Part shown: piece after piece, positions 38,999 through 46,410 of the stretch
How positions within the stretch are numbered: position 1 is the stretch's first letter
Layout: every line of letters begins with the position of its first letter
Origin: an uncultured Collinsella sp.
Lineage (GTDB): Bacteria; Actinomycetota; Coriobacteriia; Coriobacteriales; Coriobacteriaceae
Length of the DNA stretch: 64,000 nt
Direction: 5' to 3'
NCBI GenBank assembly: GCA_900538305.1
Contig: UPXY01000002.1
Span: forward strand, 1 to 64,000
Translations under genes and position numbers: made by a program
The notes under the pieces: model-generated
Databases searched by the model: none
What the model was told of the DNA's origin: nothing
What the model saw: the letters and a program-made list of their open reading frames with translations, nothing else

Positions 38999-40072
38999 AT
39001 GGCAGAGATGATGAAGGCAGTTACGATCGTCGATGTGGGCAAGGCGGAGCTCCGCGAGTACCCCAAGCCGGTTCCCGGCAAGCACGAGGTGCTCGTGCAC
39101 ATGAAGGCCTGTGCCCTGTGCACGGTCGACCAGCGCGCATTTCTCGGCGTGACCAAGAATCACCTTCCCTCGGTACAGGGGCACGAAGGCTCCGGCATCG
39201 TCGAAGCGGTGGGTGAGGACGTCCACTTCATCCATGTGGGCGACCATGTAGTGCTCGAGCGCGAGTTTTGCGGCGTGTGTCACTACTGCAAGGAGAACAT
39301 CAACCAGTGCACCGGCCGTGCCGAGCGCCGCAAGGAGTTCGAGGCGGCGTGGAAGCCCGGCGAGCTCGCCAAGCCCATTGGCGGCTTTGAGTCTCAGATG
39401 GCTCAGTACCTCACCATCCAGGAGAACAAGCTCACTGTGGTCGACCCTGCGATTCCCTTCGAGCGGGCGGCCGTCACCGAGCCGGTCTCGTGCGTGATTC
39501 ACGGCGTCAACCGTTCACGGCTCGCCACCGGTGAAGTCGCCGTGATTATCGGCGCGGGCATCATGGGCCTTCTGCACGTGCAGATCGCCAAGCTCAAGGG
39601 TGCGACGGTCATCATGTCCGAGCCCGATGCGGCGCGTCGCGAGAAGGCGCTCGCCGCCGGTGCGGATTTCGTGGTCGACCCCACGGCCGAGGACCTGAAG
39701 ACGTTCGTCGAGGCTCACTCCTATGGGCGCGGCGGCGCGGACGTGGTGTTCAGCACCGTGCCGCACAGCTCGCTCTTCGAGCAGGGCATGGGCGTGCTTG
39801 CGCGCGCTGGCCGTATCGTGGCCTACAGCTCGCAGCACCCGGACGTCCCCGTGAGTGTGAGCATCGGCCAGATCCACAGCCGCGAGATTGAAATTATCGG
39901 CACCATGGGCTCGAACCGCGAGGAGACGTACCTCGCTACGCAGCTCATCGCCCGCGGCTACATCAACACGGACCTGGTGATCGACCATGTGCTCCCGGCC
40001 GAGCGCTGCCAGGAGGCATTCGAGAAGGCGACCACGCCCGGCACCTACCGCGTGGTCATGCAGATGGAGTAA
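38999..40072 (+). CDS. zinc-dependent medium-chain alcohol/polyol dehydrogenase
   Basis: A 357-residue MDR dehydrogenase. The catalytic zinc region has Cys in KACALCTVD and GHEGSGIVEAVG; the structural zinc site is CGVCHYCKENINQC; the NAD(P) fold motif is IGAGIMGLLHVQIA. GGAGG precedes ATG 38999. In a PTS operon such enzymes usually oxidise a sugar-alcohol phosphate to a ketose phosphate (as in sorbitol or galactitol pathways), which would feed the aldolase downstream. The exact substrate cannot be set from sequence. Confidence 0.88.
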   Translation: MAEMMKAVTIVDVGKAELREYPKPVPGKHEVLVHMKACALCTVDQRAFLGVTKNHLPSVQGHEGSGIVEAVGEDVHFIHVGDHVVLEREFCGVCHYCKENINQCTGRAERRKEFEAAWKPGELAKPIGGFESQMAQYLTIQENKLTVVDPAIPFERAAVTEPVSCVIHGVNRSRLATGEVAVIIGAGIMGLLHVQIAKLKGATVIMSEPDAARREKALAAGADFVVDPTAEDLKTFVEAHSYGRGGADVVFSTVPHSSLFEQGMGVLARAGRIVAYSSQHPDVPVSVSIGQIHSREIEIIGTMGSNREETYLATQLIARGYINTDLVIDHVLPAERCQEAFEKATTPGTYRVVMQME

Positions 40073-40099
40073 ACGACCAACAAGGAGGAGGTGGCTTTC

Positions 40100-40504
40100 A
40101 TGACGCAGGTGCTCGTGCTCACGCACGGCGACTTCGCCGCCGGCATCAAGAGCAGCGTCGATCTGCTATTGGGCGAGACGGATGATATCGGCATCGTTGC
40201 GCTCCATGAGGGTGACGACATCGTGGAATTTAAGAGCAAGGTCGAGCAGAAGCTCGAGGGGATCGACGACGAGGAAGGGGCGTTCGTGCTCGTCGACATC
40301 TGCGGCGGGAGCCCCTATAACACCATTGCCCAATGCCTGCAGGGCCGCAACATCGAGTGCCTTGCCGGCGTGAACCTGCCCATGCTCATCGAGGCTGTCA
40401 TGGGCGCGCGCAGCGGCAAGTCTCCGCAGGAGCTCGCGCTGTTGTGCCGTACCAGCGGCGAAGAGGGCATTGTGGACGTCCGCAAGCGTTTGAATATCGC
40501 ATGA
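40100..40504 (+). CDS. PTS mannose-family EIIA component, copy 2
   Basis: A 134-residue EIIA-Man: MTQVLVLTHGDFAAGIKSSV with likely phospho-His9, and VLVDICGGSPYNTIAQCL. ATG 40100 is 8 nt after AAGGAGGAGG; the in-frame GTG at 40091 overlaps that site. As the first gene of the contiguous A-B-C-D block, it is the likely transport EIIA. Confidence 0.92.
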   Translation: MTQVLVLTHGDFAAGIKSSVDLLLGETDDIGIVALHEGDDIVEFKSKVEQKLEGIDDEEGAFVLVDICGGSPYNTIAQCLQGRNIECLAGVNLPMLIEAVMGARSGKSPQELALLCRTSGEEGIVDVRKRLNIA

Positions 40505-40520
40505 GGGGAGGTGAACGAAG

Positions 40521-41015
40521 ATGGCAGAAATCGCATTGTGCCGCGTGGATACACGCCTGCTGCACGGGCAGATCGTGACTCGCTGGAAGCAGCAGCTCAA
40601 TCTCACGAAGTGCATCATCGTCGATAACGAGCTGCCCAAGAACGACCTCTTGTCGCAGATTTACGTGTCGGCCGCGCCGGCGGACATGAAGGTGAAGATC
40701 TACGACGAGGCCAAGGCAATTCGTATCTGGAACAAGAACCAGTTCGCCGAGGGTCGCGTGCTGTTGCTCCTCAACAACATCGAGGGATGCCTCACGCTCG
40801 CCGAAGGCGGCGTGGACATCAAGGCCGTGCAGCTCGGCGGGCTTCCCGGAGCCCCCGGCCGGGTCATGGTGGCGAAGTCCGTCCAGGTGAACAAGGAGGA
40901 GCTCGAGGTTCTGCGCAAACTCCGCGATCGGGGCATCGAGGTATATGCCCAGATGACGCCGGAGAACGAGCGCGTTGGCTTTGACGCGATCGAGCGCAAG
41001 GTCACACAGTCTTAG
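40521..41015 (+). CDS. PTS mannose/fructose/sorbose EIIB component
   Basis: A 164-residue cytoplasmic EIIB. The active His15 lies in RVDTRLLHGQIVTRW. Other family segments are CIIVDNELPKND and VQLGGLPGAPGR. GGGAGG precedes ATG 40521, 16 nt after the EIIA gene. It takes phosphate from EIIA and passes it to the sugar bound in EIIC/EIID. Confidence 0.95.
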   Translation: MAEIALCRVDTRLLHGQIVTRWKQQLNLTKCIIVDNELPKNDLLSQIYVSAAPADMKVKIYDEAKAIRIWNKNQFAEGRVLLLLNNIEGCLTLAEGGVDIKAVQLGGLPGAPGRVMVAKSVQVNKEELEVLRKLRDRGIEVYAQMTPENERVGFDAIERKVTQS

Positions 41016-41030
41016 GAAAAGGGAGGAAAC

Positions 41031-41834
41031 ATGAACATAGGCGTCGCTTTGTTCTCGGGTCTGTATTGCGCCATCGCAACATCAGGCACGGGATACACCA
41101 TCCAGAAGTGCCTCAAGCAACCGGTTGTCATGGCCATCTTCTACGGCATCATCATGGGCGACATGTATACCGCCATGGTCATCGGCGCGACGATCGAGCT
41201 CGTGTACGTGGGTCTCATGGCGCCGGGCGGCTCCATGCCCGCCGACGAGTGCGTCGCCGGCGGCATCGCGATCCCCCTGGCCATGGCATCGGGCGTCGAG
41301 CCTAACGCCGCCGTCCTGCTTGCGGCACCCATTGCCGTGGTCTCGGCGCTGTTCGACACGCTGCGCAAGACGTTTAACTCGCGTACCGCCATCGCCGCCG
41401 ACAAGTGCGCCGAAGATGGCAACGTGAGCAAGCTGCGGTTCATCGCGTGGGGATACGGCCTCGCCATTAACTTCATCATCGTGTTCCCCGTGGTGTTCAT
41501 CGCGAATCTCCTCGGTCAGCAGGTCATCCAGCCGTTCTTCGACGCACTCCCCGCGTGGGCGCTCAACGGCATGAGCGTTGCGGGCGGCATCCTGCCCGTC
41601 GTTGGCTTCGCGATGATCCTCTACACCATCGGAAAGCCGAGCATCTTCGCATTCTTTTTCATCGGCTTCTTCGCGTGTGAGATTCTCGGCCTGAGCGTGC
41701 TCACCGCCGCGTATTTCGGCATTCCGCTCGCTGTGATCGTGCTGCTCATGGACGTCGATACGGAAAAAACCATCCTCGCCAAGGTCAAGGGCTTGCTCCC
41801 AACATCCGATGACGACGATGACGATGAGGAATAG
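41031..41834 (+). CDS. PTS mannose/fructose/sorbose EIIC component
   Basis: A 267-residue membrane component with about seven or eight helices. Family features are the start MNIGVALFSGLYCAIATSG, the segment VIGATIELVYVGLMAPGGSM, and ADECVAGGIAIPLAMASG. The C-terminus is strongly acidic (SDDDDDDEE). It forms the sugar channel with EIID. AGGGAGG precedes the ATG. Confidence 0.94.
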   Translation: MNIGVALFSGLYCAIATSGTGYTIQKCLKQPVVMAIFYGIIMGDMYTAMVIGATIELVYVGLMAPGGSMPADECVAGGIAIPLAMASGVEPNAAVLLAAPIAVVSALFDTLRKTFNSRTAIAADKCAEDGNVSKLRFIAWGYGLAINFIIVFPVVFIANLLGQQVIQPFFDALPAWALNGMSVAGGILPVVGFAMILYTIGKPSIFAFFFIGFFACEILGLSVLTAAYFGIPLAVIVLLMDVDTEKTILAKVKGLLPTSDDDDDDEE

Positions 41835-41845
41835 AGGAGGGCATC

Positions 41846-42658
41846 ATGGCTGAAAAGGTAGAGATCACCAAGAAGGATCTTCGCAAGGCCTGGAACCGCT
41901 ACTGGTGGGTTGCCGAGACGGGCAGCTCCTTCGACCGCCGCCAGGCCGTCGGGTTCTGCTATGGCATGTCCGGTTGCCTCGCGAAGTTGTACCCCGACAA
42001 GGAGCAGCGCGCCGAGGCGATGAAGCGCCACCTGCTGTTCTTCAACACCATGGCGACGTGGGGCGGTGCCATCCTCGGTCTGTCGATTAGTATGGAGCAG
42101 GAGAAGTCCGAGGGTGCCGACATCCCCGAGGAGGCGATCGTCAGCCTTAAGACCGGCCTCATGGGTCCTTTGGCGGGTATCGGCGACTCAATCAACCTCG
42201 CCACGTTCCGCGTGCTCTCGTTCTCGCTCGCTGCTTCGCTCGGCCTCGCCGGGAATCCGATCGCTGCGTTCATCCCGTTCATCTATTCAATCATCGACTG
42301 GGGTTTCGGCCTGTATATGACGAGCTTCGGCTACATGCTCGGCATCAAGTCGATCACCTCGATGATTCAGTCCGGCGTGATCAGCAAGGTCATCAAGGCC
42401 GCTGGCATCCTCGGCGTGTTCATGGTGGGTGCCCTCACGGCGAAGAACGCCTCGTTCGCGCTTGCGCCCACGTTCATGCTCGGCGGCAACGAGTCCGGCC
42501 TCCAGGCGATTCTCGACAGCATTTGCCCGGGTCTCATCCAGATGCTTGCGGTGTGGGCATGCTTCTTCTTCTATAAGAAGATCGGCCTCAAGTTCGGCCG
42601 CCTGATTCTCATCATCTTGGGCGTCTGCCTTGTGCTTTCGCTCGTAGGGCTCGTGTAG
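41846..42658 (+). CDS. PTS mannose/fructose/sorbose EIID component
   Basis: A 270-residue EIID, the membrane partner of EIIC. Typical pieces are FCYGMSGCLAKLYPDKEQRA, EAMKRHLLFFNTM, and IVSLKTGLMGPLAGIGDSIN, with C-terminal helices to LSLVGLV. It starts 11 nt after EIIC with GGAGG. With the preceding three genes it forms a complete mannose-type permease. Confidence 0.95.
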   Translation: MAEKVEITKKDLRKAWNRYWWVAETGSSFDRRQAVGFCYGMSGCLAKLYPDKEQRAEAMKRHLLFFNTMATWGGAILGLSISMEQEKSEGADIPEEAIVSLKTGLMGPLAGIGDSINLATFRVLSFSLAASLGLAGNPIAAFIPFIYSIIDWGFGLYMTSFGYMLGIKSITSMIQSGVISKVIKAAGILGVFMVGALTAKNASFALAPTFMLGGNESGLQAILDSICPGLIQMLAVWACFFFYKKIGLKFGRLILIILGVCLVLSLVGLV

Positions 42659-42694
42659 CGGTACGTCTCGGAATCGAAAGGAGGGAGGGCGACC

Positions 42695-43909
42695 TTGAAG
42701 CAGTTCACGAATTTCACGTTCTCCATGAAGTCGGAGATCGTGTTTGGCAAGGGTGTCGTCGCTCAGACGGCAGAGCTCGTGCGCAAGTACGGCGGTACGA
42801 AGGTGCTTTTCGTGTACGAGGGAGAGCTCACCCGCAAGATTGGTCTGTACGACACGGTGGTCGCCGCGCTCGAAGCGGGAGGCATCCCCTTCGTGGAGAT
42901 CAGTGGGATCCAGCCGAATCCCCGTCGTTCGCTCGTCGAGAAGGGTGTCGCCTTGGCTTTGGAGGAGCAGGCGGACTTCGTTCTCGCGGTTGGCGGGGCA
43001 AGCACGATTGACACGGGAAAGGCCATCGCACTCGGTATCGCCAACGATGGAGACTTCTGGCAGTTCTTCAACTGGACCCCGGATCCCATTGTGCCTCAAA
43101 AGATTGCTCCTGTGGGCGCGATTCCCACAATTGCTGCGGCGGGGAGCGAGACGAGCTTCTCGATTGTCATTTTGGACGACATCGACCTGCACAAGAAGTT
43201 CAACTCGAACTACACGCAGAACCGTCCAACATTCGCGATCATGGATCCCGAACTCACCTACAGCGTGCCGCGCTACCAGACGGCGCTCGGCTCGGTGGAC
43301 ATCATGGCGCACACGTTCGACTCGTATTTCCAGAGTGCGTTCAGCGGGCTCGGCGACCGGTTTGGCGTGGGCGTCATGCGCAACGTGGTGAAGTACGGCC
43401 CCATCGCCGTGGAGCACCCCGACGACTACGAGGCGCGCTCCGAGCTGCTCCTGTGCTCATCGATGAGCCATAACGACGTGACGCGCATCGGGCGCAAGAG
43501 CCCGGGCGGCGCTGTTCACAGTCTCGAGGCGCAGATCAGCGGCACGTACGACACGCCGCACGGCGCGGGCATCGGCGTGATGATGCACGCCTACCTCGAG
43601 TACCTCGCAACGAAGGGTGAGCCTATCCACGTTGCGCGCGCGGCGCAGTTCGCCGTTGACGTGTTCGAGGCCGAGCCCGACATGAATGACGTGCAGAGCA
43701 CGGCGCTCGAAGGCGTGCGCAGGTTGCGTGCGTGGATCAAGTCCATGGGGCTACCGCTTACGCTCAAGGAGCTCGGTGTGCCCGATCCCGTGGGCGATTT
43801 CGAGGATATCGTTGCTCGCCGTCGGTGCAGCCCGGACGGGATCATTTACGGCTTCATCGACCTTGACGAGGCGGCGTCGCGCGAGATCTACGCGTCCGTG
43901 CTCGAGTAG
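42695..43909 (+). CDS. iron-containing alcohol dehydrogenase
   Basis: A 404-residue group III metal alcohol dehydrogenase of the butanol-dehydrogenase branch. It shows FGKGVVAQTAELV, the NAD(P) motif VGGASTIDTGKAIA, AAGSETSFSIVI, and metal-ligand regions DIMAHTFDSYF and GTYDTPHGAGIG. It starts at TTG 42695 after AAAGGAGGGAGGG; the next ATG (42725) would lose the usual N-terminal strand. It may reduce an aldehyde released by the aldolase, keeping NAD balance in fermentation. That role is inferred. Confidence 0.9.
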   Translation: MKQFTNFTFSMKSEIVFGKGVVAQTAELVRKYGGTKVLFVYEGELTRKIGLYDTVVAALEAGGIPFVEISGIQPNPRRSLVEKGVALALEEQADFVLAVGGASTIDTGKAIALGIANDGDFWQFFNWTPDPIVPQKIAPVGAIPTIAAAGSETSFSIVILDDIDLHKKFNSNYTQNRPTFAIMDPELTYSVPRYQTALGSVDIMAHTFDSYFQSAFSGLGDRFGVGVMRNVVKYGPIAVEHPDDYEARSELLLCSSMSHNDVTRIGRKSPGGAVHSLEAQISGTYDTPHGAGIGVMMHAYLEYLATKGEPIHVARAAQFAVDVFEAEPDMNDVQSTALEGVRRLRAWIKSMGLPLTLKELGVPDPVGDFEDIVARRRCSPDGIIYGFIDLDEAASREIYASVLE

Positions 43910-44023
43910 GTGACGGGGGAGGACCGATTGTCCTCCCCGGTTTGTTGGTTCGTTTCCGCGCTCCGCACCCCTGCGGCGCACCTCGCCCGGCGCGGCGCGC
44001 GGATTACAGAGGAGGTTGCATCT

Positions 44024-44923
44024 ATGCTCGTGACCATGAAAGAGATTCTCGACCGCGCGAGCGCCGAGAACTACGCCGTCGCTGCGCCGAATGTGCATAC
44101 GGAACTCAACGCTCGCTCGTTCGTCGAGGCGGCAGAGGAGATGAATGCCCCGCTCATCATCGACTTCAATTTCAAGTGCAATCCCGACATCGACCTCATG
44201 GGTAAGATCCTGTGCGATATCGCCGAGAAGGCGAGCGTACCCGTGGCGGTGAACCTCGACCACGGTGCCGAGTACTGGAAAATCGTCTCCGCCATTCGCG
44301 CGGGTTTCACGTCGGTCATGGTCGACCGCTCGTCCGAGCCGTTCGAGAAGAACGTAGAGGAGACGGCCGAGATCGTTAAGATCGCCCATGCCGTGGGCGT
44401 CTCCGTCGAGGCCGAACTCGGGCACGTGGGGCAGGCTGATCAGTATGCAACCGACCGCGACGCTGCGCTCACGTCCGTAAAGGACGCCATGAGCTTTATT
44501 GAGCAAACGGGCGTTGATTGCCTGGCCATCGCCATCGGCACGGCGCACGGCGCGTACCCCAAGGGATATAAGCCGTACCTCGACTTTGACCGCCTGAAGG
44601 AAATCAAGGACGCGACCGGGGGCTTCCCGCTCGTACTCCATGGTTCGTCCGGCACGGCGGAGGAGGATCTCTATCGCGTGTGCCGCATGGGCATCAACAA
44701 GGTGAACGTCGCCTACGACATGTGCCGCGCGTGCTGCGACACCATCCTCGAGGCGGACTGGAGCGGCTCGAACGCGTATAAGTTCTGGGACACGCTCCGC
44801 GAGGCACCGAAGGCTACGCTCAAGCACCTCATCGAGGTGTATGGCTCCGACAACAAGGCGTGGGTGCCCGAGCACGGTTCGCTGCGAAAGCTCAGCGAGC
44901 AGGATCGCGTGGGCACGGAGTAG
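44024..44923 (+). CDS. class II ketose-bisphosphate aldolase
   Basis: A 299-residue zinc aldolase of the fructose/tagatose-bisphosphate family. The motifs are NLDHGAEYWK (catalytic Asp and zinc His), VEAELGHVG, IAIGTAHGAYPKG, LHGSSGT and INKVNVAYDM. GAGGAGG precedes ATG 44024, and the upstream in-frame extension reads intergenic DNA. It would split a ketose bisphosphate, or 1-phosphate, into dihydroxyacetone phosphate and an aldehyde. No dedicated sugar-phosphate kinase is seen in the operon. Confidence 0.93.
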   Translation: MLVTMKEILDRASAENYAVAAPNVHTELNARSFVEAAEEMNAPLIIDFNFKCNPDIDLMGKILCDIAEKASVPVAVNLDHGAEYWKIVSAIRAGFTSVMVDRSSEPFEKNVEETAEIVKIAHAVGVSVEAELGHVGQADQYATDRDAALTSVKDAMSFIEQTGVDCLAIAIGTAHGAYPKGYKPYLDFDRLKEIKDATGGFPLVLHGSSGTAEEDLYRVCRMGINKVNVAYDMCRACCDTILEADWSGSNAYKFWDTLREAPKATLKHLIEVYGSDNKAWVPEHGSLRKLSEQDRVGTE

Positions 44924-45059
44924 GACGAACGTTTGGTGGCGCGGCGAGCGCCGTGCGCTTAGCGGGTGCTGAGCGCCTCGCCTCGTGCACGCTGCTCGCG
45001 TGAGCCGTGTACCACGGACATGGCGCTGATATCATTGGATACGGGTACTGACGGATCTG

Positions 45060-45095
45060 GATGGGCGGTTTGAGCGGACGGCTCGGCCGCCCATC
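45060..45095 (+). other. hairpin upstream of the HPr-like gene
   Basis: GATGGGCGG and CCGCCCATC form a 9-bp stem over 18 nt, 8 nt before the ribosome site of the HPr-like gene. There is no T tract. It may attenuate or insulate expression of the last gene. Confidence 0.5.
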
Positions 45096-45114
45096 TCCTC
45101 TACAGGGAGGCGCT

Positions 45115-45384
45115 ATGGGAACAGACGGCTCTTGCTTCGCCACGGTCACAGTCCGGCTCCCCGACGGCCTGCATGTCGCACTCGCCTACGAGCTCGCGGC
45201 GCTCATTAAGACCTTCGACGCGAAGGTTTCTATGAGGAGCTGGCGCCGAGAGCAGGCGATTCGCAATGGCAACGACCTGCTCAAGCTTGCGCTGCGCGAC
45301 GGCGATTCCGTCGATGTTTCGTGCTCCGGCTCGGATGCCCAAGCCCTCCTCGACGCCGTGAAGGGGTTCCTCTCCGGTAGCTGA
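45115..45384 (+). CDS. atypical HPr-family phosphocarrier
   Basis: An 89-residue protein with an HPr-like layout. A likely phospho-His20 lies in LPDGLHVALAYELA, where ordinary HPr reads GLHARPA; Arg and Pro after the His are missing. The usual regulatory Ser46 segment is replaced by RNGNDLLKLALRDG. The rest (VDVSCSGSDAQALLDAVKGF) matches the HPr fold. ATG 45115 follows AGGGAGG. It lies 191 nt after the aldolase gene and may be a dedicated phosphocarrier for this PTS or a regulator without EI interaction. Confidence 0.75.
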   Translation: MGTDGSCFATVTVRLPDGLHVALAYELAALIKTFDAKVSMRSWRREQAIRNGNDLLKLALRDGDSVDVSCSGSDAQALLDAVKGFLSGS

Positions 45385-45490
45385 TTCCCCGCGCTTGCCC
45401 ACCGCTCTTTTTGCGACGTTCACCATTTCTTCGTCTCACGTTCTTTCGACAAGCACATGATTCAGACCGTTGTGTATGCCCTATTCTGAT

Positions 45491-45530
45491 ATCCTTTCAT
45501 ATAGTTCTACATTGAACTATATGAAAGGAT
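45491..45530. promoter_or_regulatory. perfect 17-bp palindrome at the toxin-antitoxin promoter
   Basis: ATCCTTTCATATAGTTC (45491-45507) and its exact complement (45514-45530) are separated by TACATT. It includes a -10-like TATAGT and, in the right arm, the GAAAGGA ribosome site of the antitoxin. It is a likely operator for antitoxin autorepression and could also fold in mRNA to hide the ribosome site. Confidence 0.8.
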
Positions 45531-45535
45531 TGCAT

Positions 45536-45835
45536 ATGCCTGCCGTTATCCCTGTTTCTGAACTTCAACGTAATATGGGAGCTGTTGCCGAGCAGTGCCA
45601 TAGAACCAAGCAGCCTATCTATCTGACCAAAAACGGCAAGGCCTCCTTGGTAGTCATGGATGCGGCGGAATTCGATGAGCGGTTTGCGGCGCTTGACGGT
45701 CTCCGCGAGCATGAAGAGCGAGTACGGCGTGCGGTTTCTCGCGGATACGATGATCTCGTCAATGGTCGCGTGCGGTCGCTCGTGCAGGCACGCCGGGACG
45801 TCGAGCGCATCCGGGCGGCGCGCGATGGGGAGTAG
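45536..45835 (+). CDS. type II antitoxin, Phd/YefM family
   Basis: A 99-residue antitoxin. The N-terminal DNA-binding part is MPAVIPVSELQRNMGAVAEQ, with RTKQPIYLTKNGKASLVVMD typical of Phd/YefM. The C-terminal basic helix (RSLVQARRDVERIRAARDGE) would wrap the toxin. ATG 45536 is set by GAAAGGA 6 nt upstream and by the palindrome just before it. It overlaps the toxin gene by 11 nt. Confidence 0.92.
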   Translation: MPAVIPVSELQRNMGAVAEQCHRTKQPIYLTKNGKASLVVMDAAEFDERFAALDGLREHEERVRRAVSRGYDDLVNGRVRSLVQARRDVERIRAARDGE

Positions 45836-46148
45836 TGCGCAGGATGAACGCGTCCCCTTTGAGGTGCAGCTGACAGATGAAGCTGTGTATGGACTCGCGG
45901 ATGTATCTCCTGAAAGCGTGTATCGTCGTGTGAACGACGCGCTCGATGTTCTTGCTGCGTTTCCTTGGTATGGTAGCGTCTATGACCCGTATTACGAGGC
46001 AGCTCGTCCGCCTGTGCCATGCAGGGTGCTTTTTATCGGGCGCTATGGGCTCTATTACGTTATTGACGAGGAGAAGCAAACAGTGACGGTGCTCGCGATC
46101 GAGGATGAGCGACGAGACCCGTTGGGCAGGTTTGGCGAACGGGGCTAG
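45825..46148 (+). CDS. type II toxin, RelE/ParE family
   Basis: A 107-residue toxin: FEVQLTDEAVYGLADVSPES, then VYRRVNDALDVLAAFPWYG, and the C-terminal sheet CRVLFIGRYGLYYVIDEEKQ followed by VTVLAIEDERRDP. This matches ParE/RelE-type toxins. Whether it cuts mRNA on ribosomes or poisons gyrase cannot be told from the sequence. The start ATG 45825 lies inside the antitoxin's last codons with no strong ribosome site, so translation is probably coupled. Confidence 0.88.
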   Translation: MGSSAQDERVPFEVQLTDEAVYGLADVSPESVYRRVNDALDVLAAFPWYGSVYDPYYEAARPPVPCRVLFIGRYGLYYVIDEEKQTVTVLAIEDERRDPLGRFGERG

Positions 46149-46410
46149 GTTTACTCGCGGCGTCAGCGTCTCGCCTGCTCCCAGTCCCGCAAAGAGGAAA
46201 CAGCACAAACACATTCATTCGACGCACTTTTGCCCCCGCGCGTGCGCGATACGCGTTACAATAATGTCGCATGTGGATTTCCGCTGCCAGATTCGTTTCG
46301 CCGCGTTCGCCGAATCGTGCTTGACATGCGGGAATGCCATAAGCGCCGTGGAATAACCGGTACGCACGGGCTACCGGGGACTGTATACCTACACGAGAGG
46401 AGAGGGGTAT

